Positions 59,195-64,000 of a DNA stretch of 64,000 nucleotides are shown here, piece after piece. Location of the stretch: assembly GCA_028023455.1 (NCBI GenBank), contig JAQFVV010000031.1:9536093-9600092 (forward strand), in the 5' to 3' direction. The translations under genes and the position numbers were made by a program. The notes below the pieces were generated by a model. It was given only the letters and a program-made list of their open reading frames with translations, was not told the origin of the DNA and did no database searches. This DNA comes from Epiperipatus broadwayi. Lineage: Eukaryota > Onychophora > Udeonychophora > Euonychophora > Peripatidae. Positions within the stretch are counted from its first letter, which is position 1. Each line of letters starts with the position of its first letter.

Positions 59195-60535
59195 AGATGA
59201 TCTTTCCAATTGCTAAAGGGGGGGAAATAGTGAAGGAAAGCTGTTAAATGGGAAGAGTATAGGACAATAAGTGTATTGTCTCATGTTTCTAAGGTGTTAT
59301 TGAGAATTTTAACTCAAAGGATTTATGGGAAGGTTGACTATTATATTGCTGAAGAACAGTTTGGTTTTCGGAAAGGGAAAAGCACAAGAGATGCTATTGG
59401 TATGGTTAGGACAATTGCAGAAAGATATATTGAAAGAGATAAAGGAATTGGTATATGGTTTGTAGATTTAGAAAAGGCATTTGATAGAGTAAGCTGGAAT
59501 AAGCTGATGTCTATCTTTAGAGATAAAGGAGTATTCTGGAAAGAAAGACGATTGATATGGAATATGTATAATGGTCAAAGAATAAGAGTTAGATTTGGAT
59601 GTAATGAGACTGATGAAGTGAATATAGAAAGTGGAGTTAGGCAAGGATGTAGTATGTCACCTGTTTTGTTTAATATTTATTTAGAAGATATGCTAAATAA
59701 TTATTTGGACTGTGGAGGAGCAAATGTTGGAGGGAGAGTAATAAAGTGTATAAGATTTGCAGATGATATGGCTCTTATTGCTGAGGAAGAAAAGGAACTT
59801 CAGAATATGTTGAATAAATTGGAAGAAGGATGTATGGCATATGGAATGAAGATTAATATTGAAAAGACTATGTGTTTATGGATAGGGAGAGATGCAAAAA
59901 GACTGCAAATTGGAATCCATAATGACATGGTGCAGCAGGGGAAGGGATTTAGATATTTGGGTTGTTGGTTGAGTGAGGATGGAAGAAGTGAAGATGAAGT
60001 TAAAAGAAGAATAGCATTGGCAAAGGTAACATTTGTAAAAAGAAAGAAGATATTTTGTGGACCTATGGAAAGAGAATTAAGGAAAAGATTAATTAAATGT
60101 TATGTGTGGAGGGTATTAATGTATGGTTGTGAGACATGGGCATTGAGTAATAGAATTAAGAAACGACTGGAAGCTTTTGAGATGTGGACATGGAGAAAAA
60201 TGGAAAAAATCAGTTGGGTGAATAAAATAACAAATGAAAAAGTTTTGAAAAGGGTTAATGAGGAAAGAAGATTGATTGAAAGTATCAAAGAGAGAAAGAG
60301 AAACTGGATTGGACATATACTAAGAAAAGATTATAGTTTAATGAAAGATGTTTTGGAAGGAATGGTGAGTGGAAATAAAAAGAAAGGACAGAAGAGATTG
60401 ACATTATTGGATGATATACGAGATGGAAGGGTTATGTGGAATTGAGGAAGTGGACAAGGAAGAGAATGGAATGGAAGAATGGATGAACTGATGTAGTGAC
60501 TACTCTCTGGACCTGTCTATTGGACAGACTACTAT
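59195..60535 (+). mobile_element. 5'-truncated non-LTR retrotransposon (LINE)
   Basis: Starts abruptly a little after the end of the 1.66-kb repeat. Short out-of-frame RT entry pieces (IFPIAKGG, WEEYRTISVLSH) precede the open frame, which is 59276-60445. After the stop, about 90 bp of 3' sequence run to (TA)n at 60535, where the inverted 2.56-kb element begins. The endonuclease is absent. Confidence 0.85.
59276..60445 (+). CDS. LINE reverse transcriptase and C-terminal domain, open frame of 389 codons
   Basis: All core RT motifs are intact: EQFGFRKGKST (27-37), motif A WFVDLEKAFDRV with Asp64, motif B GVRQGCSMSPVLFN (120-133), motif C RFADDMALI with Asp163/Asp164, and the following KMNIEKT-like and RYLGCWLSEDG blocks. 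The C-terminal part has the YGCETWALS...RLEAFEMWTWRKM...ISW...RNWIGHILRKD signature common in insect and other invertebrate LINEs. It copies element RNA at nicked chromosomal DNA. The frame is unbroken, so the copy is fairly young, but the 5' half with the endonuclease is missing and Met1 is internal: WEEYRTISVL in frame upstream is also RT. Clade is not assigned. Minus-strand ORFs 60100 and 60116 are shadows. Confidence 0.92.
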   Translation: MSHVSKVLLRILTQRIYGKVDYYIAEEQFGFRKGKSTRDAIGMVRTIAERYIERDKGIGIWFVDLEKAFDRVSWNKLMSIFRDKGVFWKERRLIWNMYNGQRIRVRFGCNETDEVNIESGVRQGCSMSPVLFNIYLEDMLNNYLDCGGANVGGRVIKCIRFADDMALIAEEEKELQNMLNKLEEGCMAYGMKINIEKTMCLWIGRDAKRLQIGIHNDMVQQGKGFRYLGCWLSEDGRSEDEVKRRIALAKVTFVKRKKIFCGPMERELRKRLIKCYVWRVLMYGCETWALSNRIKKRLEAFEMWTWRKMEKISWVNKITNEKVLKRVNEERRLIESIKERKRNWIGHILRKDYSLMKDVLEGMVSGNKKKGQKRLTLLDDIRDGRVMWN

Positions 60536-62006
60536 ATATATATATATTGAAACAGTAAGATTCGTATTCGAATCTTAAGTTTCACCTTTTTCTGTCGTCT
60601 CTCACTGACCGATCTATCCCGCCCAAATTTAAACTTTTTGGTATCGAATTGTGTGTGTAGCAATCTTAGAAATGTATAAATATGTGTAGAATTCAGCATA
60701 AACACGCACACATTTCGATCTCAAATTAAACGCAATAAATAGGGATAAAATAATATAATTTAGATTTCTTTTAGTTATATAATTTTGTATAATTTTAATC
60801 ATTTATTTTGGATTATAAAGTTCATATTTATTGCTTTGTTTAAATTTCATTTAATAATAATTCTAAAAATATCTGATGTAATATTTAATTAAAAGTTAAA
60901 ATAATCTTATGTTCCCTTTTTGTTTTTGAAATTTAAAAGCATCAGTCAGTGATAGATAATAGATTAATTAAAGAAAAATTCCCCAAAATATAATTAGTAA
61001 ATGTAAAATGTAAACAATAGAACGGCAGCTTTCTTTAATTAAAAACCAACAAAATGCGTTGATTATCCTCAGGGCAGATTAAATAGAACCTAAAAATACC
61101 TTAACAAAAATGTGAGAGATCAAGATAAAAAAAGAGGCCATCTTAGACTTGCTGGAGACATTCACTAAAACTTTAGCTTTGCTCTCGATCACTGAGAGTC
61201 TCCAAAAATATAAAAATAATTTGTTCCTGCCAAGGTGTGACCGAGTAAAGCACCTAGATTATTCTCCATCGGGAGGTGGTCTATCGGATGCTGAACATTC
61301 ATTGCCCGTCATAAATTTACCATGAAGATCTGCTGCCTGAAATGAATGAGAAAGCTGCTGCTGCCATGAAATTAAATGAATATCTAAATACAAGAAAGAC
61401 TTGCCACTCGTGAACTTTTTGCTGCTAAACTCATGGGAATAAGAAGACTTCTTATAAAACAGGTACTTGTCTGTGTTCAAACTCTGGAATACTCTAATAA
61501 TATGCTATAGCTCTTCTTCATAATACTTATCTAAATTATAAAATGTAAAACTATCATTTGTATAACTAAAATTGAATAATTAATATAATATGTAAATTTC
61601 TCTAATAATCTAGCTTACCTCACTCTATCTGGGTGCGTATTTCTATAATCTACATTTCTATCTATAGTTATTATTTAATTATTGCATGCTCATAATTATT
61701 TCAATTTTCAAAGTTTAAATCTATGATCGCTTAAAACAATGAATGCGTGTCAAATTTTCATTAATATTTACTTTCTTTAATAACTTAACTTTCATATAAA
61801 TCGACACGCATTCAATGCTTCATTTATTGTAATGCAGGGTCTACAACTTCACAAATGGCTGACGTATTAGTTATAATAATTCCCAATTTATATATGTTTT
61901 GTATTTATTAAATCATTATGAATAATTCCAGAAAATTACATTTCTTTGAGAGTCGCCAACATTCTTTAGTAAATGTTGATCATGTGGGGCCGAACCAGAA
62001 ATCTAC

Positions 62007-62313
62007 TTAAATCTTATCATAATCGTTTATAAGTATACATGTGTTACGTTTTAGAGATGTGATGACCCATTCTGCCGTGAAATTTCCGGATTCTTCAGGG
62101 TTGAAATTAACCCCAGTCGTCCTACACAAGCGGGCATAATGGGTGCTCCTGTAGAACTTGACAAAGTCATGCAGCCAGCCGGCAAAAATGCGACACGGAC
62201 CGCTTGTCCCTGGTTATGCTTATGTGACACCTTACTTTGTCGGTCTGAGGCAGAGACCAGTCTGATATTCTTATAAACCCATTCACGGCCTTGCAGTTTC
62301 GATATACTGCCAT
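62007..62313 (-). pseudogene. Frameshifted copy of the ~101-aa frame, copy 2
   Basis: Begins with the same MAVYRNC start and ends with the same INDYDKI-stop as 56697-57002, but one additional T in a T-run near the middle breaks the frame. The overlapping minus-strand ORF 62051-62341 is the frame created by reading through that shift and is not preserved in copy 1. Confidence 0.45.
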
Positions 62314-62854
62314 TCCATATCGCCTTTCTAAAGCGCACCACGTGTTCCTTTGCTCAATTCTATTTTTCTATATATCACTCCGCCTCTGCATTATCTTCGT
62401 AATTCACTCTCAAATAAATGTTTGCCCTTAGTTATAAATAAATATTTTAATTAAATAAATATATGTCTGCCATTACTCTTATAACCCATACTTTAGACTT
62501 GCATTGCAAAGGTATAAATTCCCCAAGGCATGCATTAGAAATACTTACTCGAGAATTTTAGGTAGCTAGATTACGCTTTCAAATAAATGTATTCCTTTTG
62601 TAAACATTACAGTATCGGAAATACCGCTACTGAAATCCTCAATATAAAATAATGTCTAAATAAATAAATGTACTCTTTAAAATATAATCATGTCGCAAAT
62701 TCCGCTACTGAAGCTTTAAATCCACAAAATATTAGTAAATTGATTTTATTAAAATGTATTAATAAATAATTTTAAACTATATGTCTGCAGTTACGTTTCA
62801 TTTGTTCGATACCCATTCTATATAATATTTCCTCGATTATGTAAATATGAATGT

Positions 62855-63076
62855 TTAATTAATATTAGTTTGATTATTGGCTAGCTCGAGAATAAAATCA
62901 TGAATCTCTTGCATCTCCCTGACAACCGTGCCTAAGGAAATATTTACTAATGTCGCATCAGATGTGTTGTTTCGTGGATTGTATTGTGGAACCGATAAAC
63001 TATGTTTGAACTCAGTACCATGGGTGGCTTCGCTACTCGATGGTGCTGCTGTTCTGTATGGTGGTCGAATTCTGCA
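62855..63076 (-). CDS. Conserved 73-codon open frame of the 2.56-kb element, copy 2
   Basis: Counterpart of 55930-56151: same length, same bounding TAG and TAA, and conservative residue changes (for example E/K, A/T, D/E). See copy 1 for description. Confidence 0.4.
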   Translation of the reverse strand, partial: CRIRPPYRTAAPSSSEATHGTEFKHSLSVPQYNPRNNTSDATLVNISLGTVVREMQEIHDFILELANNQTNIN

Positions 63077-63120
63077 CTATGTTTAAGAGACACGTTTTCT
63101 GACCGTTACAATATATAAAA

Positions 63121-63172
63121 TAAAATAAGCTTGTTTAGAGATATTGGCATTCTCTTTATTGTACCAATCAAC
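63121..63172. repeat. Fragment of the 53.9-54.8 kb repeat family
   Basis: AATAAGCTTGTTTAGAGATATTGGCAT is shared with about 54460-54486; similarity is lost soon after. It directly follows the 2.56-kb element. Confidence 0.7.
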
Positions 63173-64000
63173 CGCTTACTCCATTAATATGAGCATGTGC
63201 ACAAATCAAACATGAAAAGAAATATGGCAACATGTTGGAATAAGGAGAGATTTAAATACTTAACCATAATATTATTACGGACACAGAAGATACTTATAAA
63301 AGGATTGATTCTTACATATCTTTGGGGCGGTGACTATAAACCAGCCCCTCACGCCACTCCCAGAAGAAAAACTAATTCTCCTCCTGAAAGGATATGCAAT
63401 TTCAATTATTATTGGGCATATATGAATATAAATAATTATTCAAACAAAATTAATAAACAAGCATCCTCATGATAAATAAAGATTTAAGACCCGGTAAGAT
63501 GATATCCCATTTGCTAGCTCAGCGTACTCTATTCTCAGTTAAAGAATGGGGAGCAGAAAACTCTCACAATTACTTAATATTATAATTAGAGAGAGTAAAT
63601 GACAAAGAGTATAAAAATATATGGCAGTGGTCACTTTAGAATTATAATATAAATATTTTATTAGCCCATTATCCCATACCATTTATAATATGAATACAAA
63701 ATTAATATCCCCTGACTGATTAAATATACAAACGAAAAATACACTGTATAAATTATTTTAATAAAAGAAAAATTATAATCATAAAGAAATACTTAACAAA
63801 GCAATAATGAGATTAAATAAAAGAAAATTTCTTAATAAAAAAAATGTATTAAATATCTAATACATGAGAGATAGTGATCTGTGAATTATAAACTCACACA
63901 CATGCAAGGAAAAATTAACAAGCTACTTAAGAGGTGGGTTTACGTACGTATGTACATAAGATATATATTTACGAAAGGTGTATTAAATTTAAAATAAAAT
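63173..64000. other. No supported gene
   Basis: AT-rich. The ORF 63197-63472 contains a less AT-rich patch (GGGGCGGTGACTATAAACC region) but no motif or partner. Confidence 0.5.

Larger units (their letters stand above)
60548..63109 (-). mobile_element. 2.56-kb element, copy 2 (inverted)
   Basis: Full-length reverse complement of 55895-58453, with ends TGAAACAGTAAGA and CCGTTAC. It is inserted in a TA-rich site (TATAT...ATATA on the two sides). The copies differ by scattered point changes and a few 1-nt indels, so they are independent insertions or an old duplication. Together with copy 1 it flanks the LINE in inverted orientation. Confidence 0.85.

Overview
This is animal nuclear DNA: visibly AT-rich, with large intergenic and intronic spaces, many (TA)n tracts, and a dense load of non-LTR retrotransposons, Penelope-like elements, foldback/MITE-like elements and SINE-like repeats. 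There are no bacterial operons, rRNA genes or intact host genes. The retroelement types suggest an invertebrate such as an arthropod or lophotrochozoan, but the sequence alone does not fix the species.

Layout. Positions 1-890 hold a 409-bp tandem repeat. Next come a broken LINE endonuclease start (908-1113) and a head-to-head, nearly perfect palindrome of two 5'-truncated Penelope-like elements (1209-4119). Their ORFs, with RT tail and GIY-YIG nuclease, are both open. A large foldback element spans 4812-7220 and contains a tRNA-derived SINE. A frameshifted LINE RT relic follows (7540-8560). Two copies of a non-coding 4.24-4.26 kb element lie in opposite orientation at 9163-13399 and 43933-48195. 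Between them are a decayed LINE with an SGNH-hydrolase-like domain (14205-17480), several hairpin elements and dispersed repeats. The best trace of a host gene is also there: two minus-strand exon candidates at 41746-41886 and 26908-26970, both phase 0 with good splice sites. Their order and residues resemble the N-terminal part of an M13 (neprilysin-like) metallopeptidase. If so, most of the central window is one long intron filled with transposons.

The right end (53.7-63.2 kb) is a nest of elements. A repeat at 54824-59041 is interrupted by a 2559-bp element. Its inverted relative at 20516-22165 still shows the empty site. A second copy of the 2.56-kb element lies in inverse orientation at 60548-63109, and a LINE with an intact RT reading frame (59276-60445) sits between the copies. 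The 2.56-kb element has imperfect terminal inverted repeats, a 5-bp target duplication, two reading frames shared by both copies and a conserved intron. I cannot place it in a known family, and it is the strongest candidate here for something undescribed. The repeats at 1-890, 48282-48800 and about 53850-54800 are diverged members of one superfamily that ends at TA microsatellites.
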